DNA of 9,659 bases from an uncultured Ruminococcus sp. (lineage in GTDB: Bacteria > Bacillota > Clostridia > Oscillospirales > Acutalibacteraceae): contig CACXGH010000170.1 of NCBI GenBank assembly GCA_902767175.1, forward strand, positions 1 through 9,659, read 5' to 3'. Of the stretch, positions 1-5,904 are shown piece by piece. The notes beneath the pieces are model-generated. The model saw only the letters and a list, made by a program, of their open reading frames with translations, was not told the origin of the DNA and searched no databases. Position 1 is the stretch's first letter. The number at the start of each line of letters is the position of its first letter. The translations under genes and the position numbers were made by a program.

Positions 1-76
1 AGGAGCTAAAGCTCCCCGACGTCTGTTGACGGCGTCGCTCGCTCCAATCAAGCGAGCTTGTTGGAGCTTTGCTCCT
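1..76. repeat. Cluster of short inverted repeats (REP/MITE-like)
   Basis: Four perfect stem-loops lie end to end: GGAGC/GCTCC (2-6 with 11-15), CGACG/CGTCG (17-21 with 33-37), GCTCGCT/AGCGAGC (37-43 with 51-57) and GGAGC/GCTCC (63-67 with 71-75). The outer two are near-identical inverted copies of each other, so the block looks like a small element with terminal inverted repeats. It may continue left of the window. It overlaps the 3' end of the minus-strand membrane-protein gene. No T run follows on the minus strand inside the window, so a terminator role is not shown. Repeat status is inferred from symmetry, because no second copy is visible here. Confidence 0.5.
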
Positions 77-401
77 TGTTTAATGCTATGAGAAGATAAA
101 ATTCGGGTATAGGAATTGAAAAAACGGGATACTTGATATAGAAGGTGAGTATTACAGTAAACGGCAGTACAAGAAAATACGATAATATAAAGGGTGTGAC
201 GAGCTTTCGCAGTTCCTTTTTCTTGTTTATCCTTATATGATGCGGCGCCGGAATTCTCGGCTGTATCGGCGCTCCTGTGTTAAGGTCGTACGGCGAATCG
301 CTGAACATATTGGTGCGTGGGTCATATTCTTCGCTGCAGTTTTCGTCAATGCCCTTGTAAAAGGGGCTGTCCCCGTTATTATTCGAGTTGTTGTCCTGCA
401 T
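48..401 (-). CDS. Small membrane protein of unknown function
   Basis: The product has 117 residues and I do not recognise a family. Residues 1-50 are polar, rich in Asn, Asp, Ser and Pro, and look disordered. A basic stretch (about 58-66, RINKKKELR) precedes a hydrophobic segment at about 67-89 that should span the membrane. A second hydrophobic run (about 92-107) is cut short. The last ten residues, from about 108, and the TGA stop are encoded by the inverted-repeat block at 1-76, so the original C-terminus may have been replaced. The start is supported by GGAGG just upstream, overlapping the end of the fumarase beta gene. Only 12 bases separate the two genes, so it is probably cotranscribed with fumarase. 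The basic flank before the first segment suggests a cytoplasmic N-terminus. Confidence 0.6.
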   Translation of the reverse strand: MQDNNSNNNGDSPFYKGIDENCSEEYDPRTNMFSDSPYDLNTGAPIQPRIPAPHHIRINKKKELRKLVTPFILSYFLVLPFTVILTFYIKYPVFSIPIPEFYLLIALNKEQSSNKLA

Positions 402-413
402 ATCATTCCTCCG

Positions 414-959
414 TCAGCTCTTTTTCGGCTTGGTGACGAGCACGCTTTCACCGCGGCTGTCGATAGCCACAACGGCAGGAAAGTCCTCTACATAAAAACG
501 GTATATTGCCTCTGTTCCGAGATCCTCATAGGCGAGTATCTCGGACTTTTTTATGCTTCTTGAAATAAGAGCTGCGGCTCCGCCTATTGCAGCAAAGTAT
601 ACGGCACCGTTTTTTATCATTGAAGCAACGACCTCGTCATTTCGTGCGCCTTTTCCTATCATTCCCTTAAGCCCTCTGTCGAGCAGAGCAGGTGTGTATT
701 TATCCATGCGGTAGCTTGATGTGGGACCTGCAGGGCCTACTGCATGACCGGGCTTTGCCGGTGCAGGGCCGACATAATAAATTACCTCGCCCTGTATATC
801 AACAGGCAAAGGTTCACCCTTTTGCAGCAGCTCATACAGTCTTTTATGCGCTGCATCACGGCCTGTTATAACAGAGCCTGAGATAAGTACGCTGTCGCCT
901 GCTTTAAGCTCCTTTATAACATCGTCTGTAAGCGGAAGTGTGATTTTTTTAATGCTCAT
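414..959 (-). CDS. Fumarate hydratase class I, beta subunit
   Basis: This is the C-terminal half (181 residues) of an oxygen-sensitive [4Fe-4S] class I fumarase, which interconverts fumarate and L-malate in the cytoplasm. Visible family motifs are GRDAAHKR (33-40), GPAPAKPG (64-71), GPTSSYRMD (78-86) and GKG (102-104). By family alignment T80, R84 and K103 correspond to active-site residues of the fused enzymes. It has no cysteine cluster of its own, as expected, since the alpha subunit carries the cluster. It starts 18 bases after the alpha gene, with AAGGAG upstream of ATG. The L(+)-tartrate dehydratase beta subunit is a close homolog and cannot be fully excluded. Two-subunit fumarases are often labelled fumA/fumB. 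In an anaerobe it probably serves the reductive branch of the TCA cycle. Confidence 0.9.
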   Translation of the reverse strand: MSIKKITLPLTDDVIKELKAGDSVLISGSVITGRDAAHKRLYELLQKGEPLPVDIQGEVIYYVGPAPAKPGHAVGPAGPTSSYRMDKYTPALLDRGLKGMIGKGARNDEVVASMIKNGAVYFAAIGGAAALISRSIKKSEILAYEDLGTEAIYRFYVEDFPAVVAIDSRGESVLVTKPKKS

Positions 960-977
960 GGCAGCTGTCTCCTTTCG

Positions 978-1829
978 TCAGATCTCTGTTTCTTTGTGCC
1001 TTGCTGCATGACAGCAGATATTTACGGCTACAGGCATTCCTGCAATATGTGTAGGGAAGGTCTCTATATTGACTCCGAGAGCGGTTGTCTTTCCTCCGAG
1101 ACCTGCAGGACCGAAGCCTGTATTGTTTATTTCCTCAAGCAGCTCGTTTTCGAGAGCATGATATCTTTCGTCGGGGTTATGGGTGTCTATCGGTCTCAGG
1201 GTCGCTTTCTTTGCGAGCATTGCTGCTTTTTCAAATGTTCCGCCTATTCCGACACCGACAACGATCGGGGGACAGGGGTTAGGACCTGCATAATTTACAG
1301 TATCCATAATGAATTTCTTAACGCCCTCAATTCCTGCTGACGGAGTGAGCATTTTTACAGAGGACATATTCTCACTGCCGAAGCCTTTACAGCCTGCAAG
1401 TATTCTTATTTTGTCGCCCTTTACTATATCTGTGTAGATAACGGCAGGGGTGTTGTCCTTTGTGTTTATTCTGTCAAAAACAGGATCGGTGACAACCGAT
1501 TTGCGGAGGTAGCCGTCAATATATGCACGGCGCACACCCTCCTGAACGGCTTCCTCAAAGCTTCCGTTCTCAATCACGACATGATCGCCGTATTCGATAA
1601 AAAGAACAGCCATGCCTGTATCCTGACAGATAGGTACCTGCTCTGATGAGGCTATGCTGTGGTTTTCGATGATCTGTGCAAGAACATTTCTGCCTGTGTC
1701 AGATGTTTCGTTATCTTTAGCGGTATTCAGTGCACTGAGTATATCGCTGCCGATGTTATAGTTCATATCCATGAACAGTTCTTTTACGGCAGATGTTATC
1801 TCAGACGCCTGTATCCTTCTTATTTCCAT
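978..1829 (-). CDS. Fumarate hydratase class I, alpha subunit
   Basis: This is the N-terminal, cluster-binding half (283 residues) of the two-subunit class I fumarase. The three expected [4Fe-4S] cysteines are visible: C68 in CQDTG, C186 in NPCPPI and C273 in CCHAARH. Other signatures are KGFGSEN (148-154), the glycine-rich GVGIGGTFEKA (192-202), and LGVNIETFPTHIAG near the end. The length is normal for the split subunit. The start has AAAGGAG seven bases upstream. The only serious alternative is the homologous tartrate dehydratase alpha subunit. The downstream beta gene completes the enzyme, so 1829-414 is the functional pair. A TATAAT box 31 bases before the start is the likely promoter element. 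Confidence 0.92.
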   Translation of the reverse strand: MEIRRIQASEITSAVKELFMDMNYNIGSDILSALNTAKDNETSDTGRNVLAQIIENHSIASSEQVPICQDTGMAVLFIEYGDHVVIENGSFEEAVQEGVRRAYIDGYLRKSVVTDPVFDRINTKDNTPAVIYTDIVKGDKIRILAGCKGFGSENMSSVKMLTPSAGIEGVKKFIMDTVNYAGPNPCPPIVVGVGIGGTFEKAAMLAKKATLRPIDTHNPDERYHALENELLEEINNTGFGPAGLGGKTTALGVNIETFPTHIAGMPVAVNICCHAARHKETEI

Positions 1830-1859
1830 ATCAATGCTCCTTTTTATGATTATTAAATT

Positions 1860-1865
1860 ATTATA
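1860..1865 (-). promoter_or_regulatory. Candidate -10 box for the fumarase operon
   Basis: A perfect TATAAT is read on the minus strand 31 bases before the alpha-subunit start, giving a leader of about 24 bases. The -35 region is weak: GAGACA at a 15-base spacing is the best match. The site lies downstream of the proS terminator, so the operon needs its own promoter, and this is the best candidate. Confidence 0.45.
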
Positions 1866-1925
1866 GAATAACTGAGGGGCTGTCTCGCCTGCAGGCTCGG
1901 TCAGTGCTTCTGCCTTTGGATATAA

Positions 1926-1969
1926 TAAAAAGCAGTATACAATTTCTTTTTGAGGATAGTATACTGCTT
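1926..1969 (-). terminator. Intrinsic terminator after proS
   Basis: On the minus strand, AGCAGTATAC (1959-1968) pairs perfectly with GTATACTGCT (1931-1940) across an 18-base loop. A run of Ts (complement of 1927-1931) follows at once. It starts 28 bases after the proS stop codon and separates proS from the fumarase operon. Confidence 0.85.
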
Positions 1970-1995
1970 GATTATTTCAGAAATCCGGGACTATA

Positions 1996-3438
1996 TTAAT
2001 ACTGCTTGCCCCAATAAACCATATGCTTAGCAGGCTTTCCGCAGCATACGCATACGTCGCTGAGCTGCTCTTCCCTGAACGGAATGCATCTCGATTTTAC
2101 GCCGCCTGTTTCGTCCTTGAGCTTATCCTCACATTCGGAATTTCCGCACCACATTGCCTTGATAAATCCGGGCTTGTTTGCGGCGATATCGAGGAACTCC
2201 TCGTGTGTACGGGCAACAAAGGTTTTTTCCTCAAGATTTTTCAGAGCCGCCTGATACATACTCTCATGTATGTCTTTGAGTGCCTGCTCTACCGCTGTTT
2301 CAAGCTCATCAAGGGCAACGATCGTTTTTTCACGGTTGTCACGGCGTACAAGAACGCACTGACCGTTTTCAATATCCTTAGGTCCTATCTCGATTCTTAC
2401 AGGAACACCGAGCATCTCGTATTGTGAGAACTTCCAGCCGGGCGCTTTGTCGCTGTCGTCAAGCTTGACACGGATATCCTTTTCTATAAGTCTTGCCTTA
2501 AGCTCAGATGCTTTTTCAAGAACACCGGGCTTCTTCTGTGCTATCGGAATTATCACTGCCTGAACAGGAGCAATTTTAGGCGGAAGAACAAGACCGTCAT
2601 CATCACCGTGTACCATGATGATAGCGCCTATCATACGGGTAGATGTACCCCATGAGGTCTGGAACGGATACTGCAGTGTATTGTCACGGCCTGTAAAGGT
2701 TATGTTGAAGCTTCTCGCAAAGCCGTCACCGAAGTAGTGCGATGTACCTCCCTGCAGTGCAACACCGTTGTGCATCATAGGCTCGATCGTATATGTCTCC
2801 TCTGCACCTGCAAACTTCTCCTTTTCTGTCTTTCTTCCTGTTACAGCAGGAATAGCAAGTGTTTCCTTGTAGAAGTCAATATACACCTGCAGCATTCTGC
2901 GTGTTTCCTCTATTGCTTCCTCAGCGGTCTCATGCATTGTATGACCTTCCTGCCAGAGAAACTCTGATGTTCTGAGGAACGGTCTTGTTGTCTTTTCCCA
3001 GCGTACAACGGAACACCACTGATTATAGAGCTTGGGAAGATCACGGTAAGAGTTGATGACCTTCGCATAATGCTCACAGAAAAGTGTCTCTGATGTAGGT
3101 CTTACGGCAAGACGCTCTGTCAGCTTTTCGCTTCCTCCGACTGTCACCCATGCGCATTCGGGAGCAAAGCCCTCTACATGGTCTTTTTCTTTCTGAAGAA
3201 GGCTTTCGGGTATGAACATAGGCATATAGACATTTTCATGTCCTGTTTTCTTAAAGCGTCTGTCCATGTCCTGCTGCATATTTTCCCAGATAGCATATCC
3301 GTACGGTCTTATTACCATACAGCCCTTGACACCCGAATAATCAGCAAGCTCAGCCTTTTTTACGATATCGGTATACCATTTTGCAAAATCCACATCTCTT
3401 GATGTAATGGATTCGACCATTTTCTTCTGTTCTGCCAT
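1996..3438 (-). CDS. proS: Prolyl-tRNA synthetase, archaeal/eukaryotic type
   Basis: This class II aminoacyl-tRNA synthetase charges tRNA-Pro in the cytoplasm. From the start chosen here it has 480 residues, the usual length of the short (type 3) form without the bacterial editing insertion. Motif 2 is visible as VVRWEKTTRPFLRTSEFLWQEGHT. The catalytic core continues through GGTSHYFGDGF and QTSWGTSTRMIG. An anticodon-binding domain follows. The C-terminal zinc-binding domain has cysteine pairs (WCGNSEC and VCVCCGK) and ends in a terminal tyrosine, as in this subfamily. An upstream ATG at 3471 would add 11 residues. I prefer 3438 because AGGAAAGGA lies 12 bases before it and family members begin with this kind of MAxxKK sequence. 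The ATG at 3471 has only a weak GGG close to it. It is monocistronic, with its own promoter and terminator. Confidence 0.95.
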   Translation of the reverse strand: MAEQKKMVESITSRDVDFAKWYTDIVKKAELADYSGVKGCMVIRPYGYAIWENMQQDMDRRFKKTGHENVYMPMFIPESLLQKEKDHVEGFAPECAWVTVGGSEKLTERLAVRPTSETLFCEHYAKVINSYRDLPKLYNQWCSVVRWEKTTRPFLRTSEFLWQEGHTMHETAEEAIEETRRMLQVYIDFYKETLAIPAVTGRKTEKEKFAGAEETYTIEPMMHNGVALQGGTSHYFGDGFARSFNITFTGRDNTLQYPFQTSWGTSTRMIGAIIMVHGDDDGLVLPPKIAPVQAVIIPIAQKKPGVLEKASELKARLIEKDIRVKLDDSDKAPGWKFSQYEMLGVPVRIEIGPKDIENGQCVLVRRDNREKTIVALDELETAVEQALKDIHESMYQAALKNLEEKTFVARTHEEFLDIAANKPGFIKAMWCGNSECEDKLKDETGGVKSRCIPFREEQLSDVCVCCGKPAKHMVYWGKQY

Positions 3439-3450
3439 GCTTTTTTTCAA

Positions 3451-3459
3451 TCCTTTCCT
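3451..3459 (-). promoter_or_regulatory. Ribosome binding site deciding the proS start
   Basis: AGGAAAGGA is read on the minus strand 12 bases before the ATG at 3438. The spacing is long, but this site is much better than the sequence before the alternative ATG at 3471. It lies inside the reading frame of the longer version, so both starts remain possible. Confidence 0.5.
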
Positions 3460-3507
3460 GTTGCCTGACATATCCCGTTTCGTGGGAAATATCCTGTGAT
3501 GTTATTT

Positions 3508-3536
3508 ATTATATTATTCAGAAGGATATTTTTCAA
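3508..3536 (-). promoter_or_regulatory. Sigma-A promoter of proS
   Basis: On the minus strand TTGAAA (3531-3536), a 17-base spacer and TATAAT (3508-3513) form a near-consensus promoter. Transcription would start near 3501, leaving a leader of about 30-63 bases. That is too short for a proline T-box. Confidence 0.8.
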
Positions 3537-3547
3537 TAGTAAATGAC

Positions 3548-3578
3548 AAAAAAATAACGGCTGCCGTAAAGACAGCCG
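3548..3578 (-). terminator. Intrinsic terminator after acpP
   Basis: On the minus strand, an 8-bp stem (3571-3578 with 3558-3565, one G-T pair) has a 5-base loop and is followed by a T run from the A tract at 3548-3554. It begins 14 bases after the acpP stop, which separates acpP from proS. Confidence 0.85.
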
Positions 3579-3591
3579 GATATTTGTCGTA

Positions 3592-3819
3592 TCACTTGTG
3601 GTTTTCGATGTACTTTACGAGATCGTCAACTGTCTTGATGTTCTCAACCTCTTCATCGGGTACCTCTACCTCGAACTCGTCGTCGATAGACATGAGAAGA
3701 TCTACAACATCGAGTGAATCAGCGTTAAGATCGTCAATAAGAGATGTCTCGGGAGTGATCTTATCCTCTTCAACATCGAACTGCTCGCTAAGAATAGCCT
3801 TTACCTTTTCAAGTACCAT
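3592..3819 (-). CDS. acpP: Acyl carrier protein
   Basis: This small acidic carrier of fatty-acid synthesis has 75 residues, the typical length. The DSL motif at 34-36 places the phosphopantetheine attachment at S35, within NADSLDVVDLLM. A 4'-phosphopantetheinyl transferase would convert it to the holo form, which then carries growing acyl chains as thioesters. The start follows AGGAGG at good spacing. It stands alone here rather than beside fab genes, and is read divergently from aroE. A polyketide or D-alanyl carrier protein is possible in principle, but the sequence reads as a standard fatty-acid ACP. Confidence 0.95.
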   Translation of the reverse strand: MVLEKVKAILSEQFDVEEDKITPETSLIDDLNADSLDVVDLLMSIDDEFEVEVPDEEVENIKTVDDLVKYIENHK

Positions 3820-3872
3820 TGGTAACTCCTCCTAAAAATTTGATAAAATAAAAATTGTGCTTTGCTTTTCCT

Positions 3873-3878
3873 ATTATA
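3873..3878 (-). promoter_or_regulatory. Possible second -10 box for acpP
   Basis: A perfect TATAAT on the minus strand would give a short leader of about 47 bases to acpP. The -35 position at normal spacing is poor, so this is weaker than the upstream promoter at 3956-3984. Confidence 0.3.
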
Positions 3879-3905
3879 GACAATCGTGAGCGAGTGTGCT
3901 ACAAT
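3877..3905 (+). promoter_or_regulatory. Candidate promoter of aroE-aroK
   Basis: TAGACA (3877-3882), a 17-base spacer and TACAAT (3900-3905) with a TGC extended -10 directly before it form a reasonable sigma-A promoter. The transcript would begin near 3912 and carry a leader of about 160 bases before aroE. It lies inside the predicted acpP leader and faces the acpP promoter. Confidence 0.45.
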
Positions 3906-3915
3906 ATGAGGGCAG

Positions 3916-3933
3916 ATAAGACCGAAGACTTAT
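3916..3933. other. Hairpin shared by the opposing acpP and aroE leaders
   Basis: ATAAG (3916-3920) pairs with CTTAT (3929-3933), with one further C-G pair closing the loop. On the minus strand the loop is the very stable C(UUCG)G tetraloop. It would sit near the 5' end of both predicted transcripts. No T run follows on either strand, so it is not a terminator. Its function is unknown. Confidence 0.35.
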
Positions 3934-3955
3934 GCACACAATTTTCTATACTCAA

Positions 3956-3984
3956 ATCATATAAGGTATTCTTGGTTTTGTCAA
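3956..3984 (-). promoter_or_regulatory. Sigma-A promoter of acpP
   Basis: On the minus strand a perfect TTGACA (3979-3984), a 17-base spacer and TATGAT (3956-3961) form a strong promoter. Transcription would start near 3949, giving acpP an unusually long leader of about 130 bases. Confidence 0.7.
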
Positions 3985-4074
3985 TATATCATTTGCAATT
4001 TTCTCTATGATTTAATAAATCTTTTTTGAAAACACGCTTTTTGTTGTATTTGCATAAATAAAGGAGAGGAAAAA

Positions 4075-4914
4075 ATGAAAGAAAGACGCTTTGCCGTAAT
4101 CGGTCATCCCATAGGACACACCATGTCACCGTTTATACACAAAAGATTATTTGAGCTTGCAGGAGAGAGGGGAGAATATATCCTGATAGATATTGCTCCC
4201 GAAGAACTGCCTGTAAGGATAAAGGAGCTTGATGAGCTTTGCGGATATAATATTACTATTCCCAACAAGCAGAGGATAATTCCGTTCCTTGACAGTCTTG
4301 ATAAAAAGGCAGAGCTTTACGGCTCTGTAAATACAGTTAAAAACGGTAATACAAGAACGGGCTACACGACAGATCCCGACGGTTTTCTCAAGGCTCTGCA
4401 GTATGCGGATATACCTTTCAGGGGTGATGTTGTACTTGTAGGCTGCGGAGGTGTTGCAAGAACCTTTGCTTATGAGGCTGTCCTTGCAGGCTGCAGTCTT
4501 ACTGTTGCCGCAAGACCCGAAGACGCTGTCATGCAGAAGGCGCTTGCCGATGATATAAAGAAAAAGCTGAACTGCGGTGTTGAGTGCTGTTCTATTGCTG
4601 AAATAAAGGGAGAGCATGATCTGCTTATCAACGCCACACCCGTCGGTATGTACCCGAATGTAAATGATATGGTCGTATCAAAGCAGGCACTCTCAAAATG
4701 TGCCGCTGTATTTGATGCTGTATATAATCCGCTTGATACGATGCTGCTGCAGGCTGCAAGGGCTAACGGCTCCAGGGCGGCAGGAGGTATGTCTATGCTC
4801 GTATGGCAGGCTGTTGCGGCTCATGAGATCTGGGACGGCACTGTCTATAAAACTGATGAGATAAATCAGCTTATTGAGGACAGCGCTGAGGAAATGACAA
4901 GAAAATTCTGTTGA
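4075..4914 (+). CDS. aroE: Shikimate dehydrogenase (NADP-dependent)
   Basis: The enzyme reduces 3-dehydroshikimate to shikimate in the cytoplasm. It has 279 residues, normal for AroE. The substrate-binding part shows GHPIGHTMSP (10-19, with Thr at the usual first Ser), NITIPNK with the catalytic lysine K65, GSVNTV (83-88), and TDPDG with catalytic D100. The Rossmann part shows the nucleotide loop VGCGGVAR, then LINATPVGMYPN and a C-terminal GMSMLVWQA. The strand-2 end reads AARPED rather than the common NRT, but keeps the arginine expected for NADP. AAGGAGAGG lies before the start. aroK follows after 18 bases, so the two form an operon. The TtuD/quinate dehydrogenase relatives are less likely given the pathway neighbours. 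Confidence 0.95.
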   Translation: MKERRFAVIGHPIGHTMSPFIHKRLFELAGERGEYILIDIAPEELPVRIKELDELCGYNITIPNKQRIIPFLDSLDKKAELYGSVNTVKNGNTRTGYTTDPDGFLKALQYADIPFRGDVVLVGCGGVARTFAYEAVLAGCSLTVAARPEDAVMQKALADDIKKKLNCGVECCSIAEIKGEHDLLINATPVGMYPNVNDMVVSKQALSKCAAVFDAVYNPLDTMLLQAARANGSRAAGGMSMLVWQAVAAHEIWDGTVYKTDEINQLIEDSAEEMTRKFC

Positions 4915-4918
4915 TGAT

Positions 4919-4923
4919 CGGAG
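4919..4923 (+). promoter_or_regulatory. Ribosome binding site deciding the aroK start
   Basis: CGGAG directly abuts an ATG at 4924 but stands nine bases before the ATG at 4933. Only the second spacing is workable, so the aroK start is placed at 4933. Confidence 0.65.
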
Positions 4924-4932
4924 ATGCTTTTA

Positions 4933-5436
4933 ATGGCAAGAAAGAATATCGTTCTATGTGGTTTTATGGGCTGCGGAAAAAGCACGATAGGTGCATTGCT
5001 GGCTAAAAAAACCGGAATGTCATTCGTTGACCTTGATTCCTATATAGAGAAAAAGGAAGGCAGGACTGTATCGGAGATATTTGCGGACAGCGGTGAGGAA
5101 TATTTCAGGACAAGGGAAAGAGAAGCCGCAAAGGAGCTTTCGGAGAAAAAAGGACTTGTAATAGCTTCAGGCGGCGGAACTCTCACCTTTGAAGAAAATG
5201 TACAGAGCCTTAAAAGGAGCGGAACTATAGTCTTATTGGACATACCTGTTGAGGTGGTGGCTGAAAGGCTGAAATACGATACGACAAGACCGCTGCTTGC
5301 AAGACCTGACAAGAATGAAGCAATGAAGGCTCTTTATGAAAAGAGAGACCCTCTTTACAGGGCTGCGGCAGACATTACTATAAATGCAGATCAGTCACCG
5401 ATGCAGGTTTGTATGCAGATCATTTCGGAGATTTAA
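4933..5436 (+). CDS. aroK: Shikimate kinase
   Basis: The enzyme phosphorylates shikimate at the 3-hydroxyl using ATP. It has 167 residues from the start chosen here, typical for AroK. Landmarks are the Walker A loop GFMGCGKST (10-18), the shikimate/Mg site DLD (33-35), FRxxE with R59 and E62, the glycine triplet 80-82 that binds shikimate, and the lid arginine R119 in RPLL. An ATG three codons earlier (4924) is too close to the ribosome binding site. The gene follows aroE by 18 bases. Its stop codon TAA (5434-5436) lies inside the TTAAGGAA end of the palindromic element that follows. The end of the protein may therefore have been set by that insertion, although the length looks normal. Confidence 0.95.
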   Translation: MARKNIVLCGFMGCGKSTIGALLAKKTGMSFVDLDSYIEKKEGRTVSEIFADSGEEYFRTREREAAKELSEKKGLVIASGGGTLTFEENVQSLKRSGTIVLLDIPVEVVAERLKYDTTRPLLARPDKNEAMKALYEKRDPLYRAAADITINADQSPMQVCMQIISEI

Positions 5437-5612
5437 GGAATCGCTGAATAAATCACGCCTTATAGCTCAGCACCTGTCTTGCGTGCCCTTTTTCCGCCGT
5501 CTTGCACAAAAATCCCTTGACAACCGACAGGTTGCCTGCGGTCTTTTTGCACAACCTGACGGAAAAATTGCTGACGCAATACAGGCACTGAATTTAATCA
5601 GCGGTTCCTTAA
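5433..5612. mobile_element. MITE-like palindromic element, copy 1
   Basis: The left end 5435-5453 and right end 5592-5610 are inverted repeats matching at 17 of 19 positions. With the next two bases on each side, the ends read TTAAGGAA and TTCCTTAA. The arms stay complementary inward for about 65 bases with a few gaps (for example LEFT CCTGTCTTGCGT against the reverse complement CCTGTATTGCGT). The centre is a small hairpin AACC/GGTT near 5522-5533. There is no transposase or plausible ORF inside, so it is a non-autonomous element of about 180 bp. TTAA at both ends could be the target duplication or part of the repeat. It begins on the aroK stop codon. In RNA it would fold as one long hairpin. 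Confidence 0.75.
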
Positions 5613-5619
5613 TTTTTTT
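5435..5619 (+). terminator. Probable terminator of aroE-aroK formed by the palindrome
   Basis: The long palindrome at 5435-5610 is followed directly by AA and seven Ts (5613-5619). Transcribed from aroK, this is a stable hairpin plus T run, so it may end the aroE-aroK transcript. The size of the hairpin is unusual for a terminator, which lowers confidence. Confidence 0.4.
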
Positions 5620-5626
5620 AAAAGTA

Positions 5627-5655
5627 TTGACAAATCTGTTTTAGTGGTTTATTAT
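5627..5655 (+). promoter_or_regulatory. Strong promoter of the aroF leader
   Basis: Perfect TTGACA (5627-5632), a 17-base spacer and TATTAT (5650-5655, one mismatch) form a near-consensus sigma-A promoter just past the right end of copy 1. Transcription would start near 5662, just before the second repeat copy. No other convincing promoter lies between here and aroF. Confidence 0.8.
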
Positions 5656-5667
5656 TTTAGCATATTA

Positions 5668-5892
5668 AAGGAACTGTTGGATAAATCAAGCCTTACGGCT
5701 CAGCGCTTCCTGAATTATCGGAAAGGAAAATTTCGGAATGAAAAAGCTCAGCGCACGATTTTTTGAATACTTTACATTCTTTTCATGCTTTTTTTGGTAT
5801 GAAAAAAACACTCGTGCTGCGAAGATCTCCGAAACCTGCCGATACAGACAGAAATACAGGGAACATATAAGCCTTGCTTTCTGAGTATTTAT
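5668..5892. repeat. Diverged second copy of the palindromic repeat
   Basis: The left end 5668-5705 matches the left end of copy 1 (5435-5472) at 30 of 38 positions, including AAGGAA, ATAAATCA, GCCTTA and GCTCAGC. Beyond that the interior is different, but it is again a long imperfect palindrome centred near 5784. The right terminal repeat is degraded: only ATTTAT at 5887-5892 still matches the left end. It holds the leader ORF of aroF. Confidence 0.55.
5738..5884 (+). CDS. Aromatic-rich leader peptide of aroF (attenuator)
   Basis: This short ORF encodes 48 residues. The first residues are MKKLSAR. Residues 7-21 then contain ten aromatics in fifteen: Phe at 8, 9, 12, 14, 15, 18 and 19, Tyr at 11 and 21, Trp at 20. 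The rest is mostly basic and polar (Tyr at 36 and 40) and ends in Phe. AAAGGA stands ten bases before the ATG. The stop is 20 bases before a strong terminator, and aroF follows. Phe/Tyr/Trp are the end products of the pathway that DAHP synthase begins, so this fits a regulatory peptide like the PheL type of enteric bacteria. It is longer than those, about 15 residues. The alternative is chance: the T-rich tip of a repeat naturally encodes Phe. The ribosome binding site, promoter, terminator and downstream gene together argue against chance. Confidence 0.65.
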   Translation: MKKLSARFFEYFTFFSCFFWYEKNTRAAKISETCRYRQKYREHISLAF

Positions 5893-5904
5893 TATAGGGT
5901 ATTG

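Noticed and set aside
237..563. A 108-codon plus-strand ORF opposite the membrane protein and fumarase beta genes
   Set aside because: It is antisense to two well-supported genes, lacks a ribosome binding site and has no recognisable domain.
3439..3501. Proline T-box ahead of proS
   Set aside because: The leader is at most about 63 bases, with no T-box motif and no terminator between promoter and gene.
3932..3964. A 10-codon ORF in the aroE leader containing Phe and Tyr
   Set aside because: No ribosome binding site is present, only two adjacent aromatic codons, and no terminator between it and aroE.
4147..4617. A 156-codon minus-strand ORF inside aroE
   Set aside because: It is a shadow of a conserved enzyme gene with no start signal of its own.
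5384..5644. An 86-codon plus-strand ORF overlapping the end of aroK
   Set aside because: It has no ribosome binding site, runs through the palindromic element, and its composition is just translated repeat.
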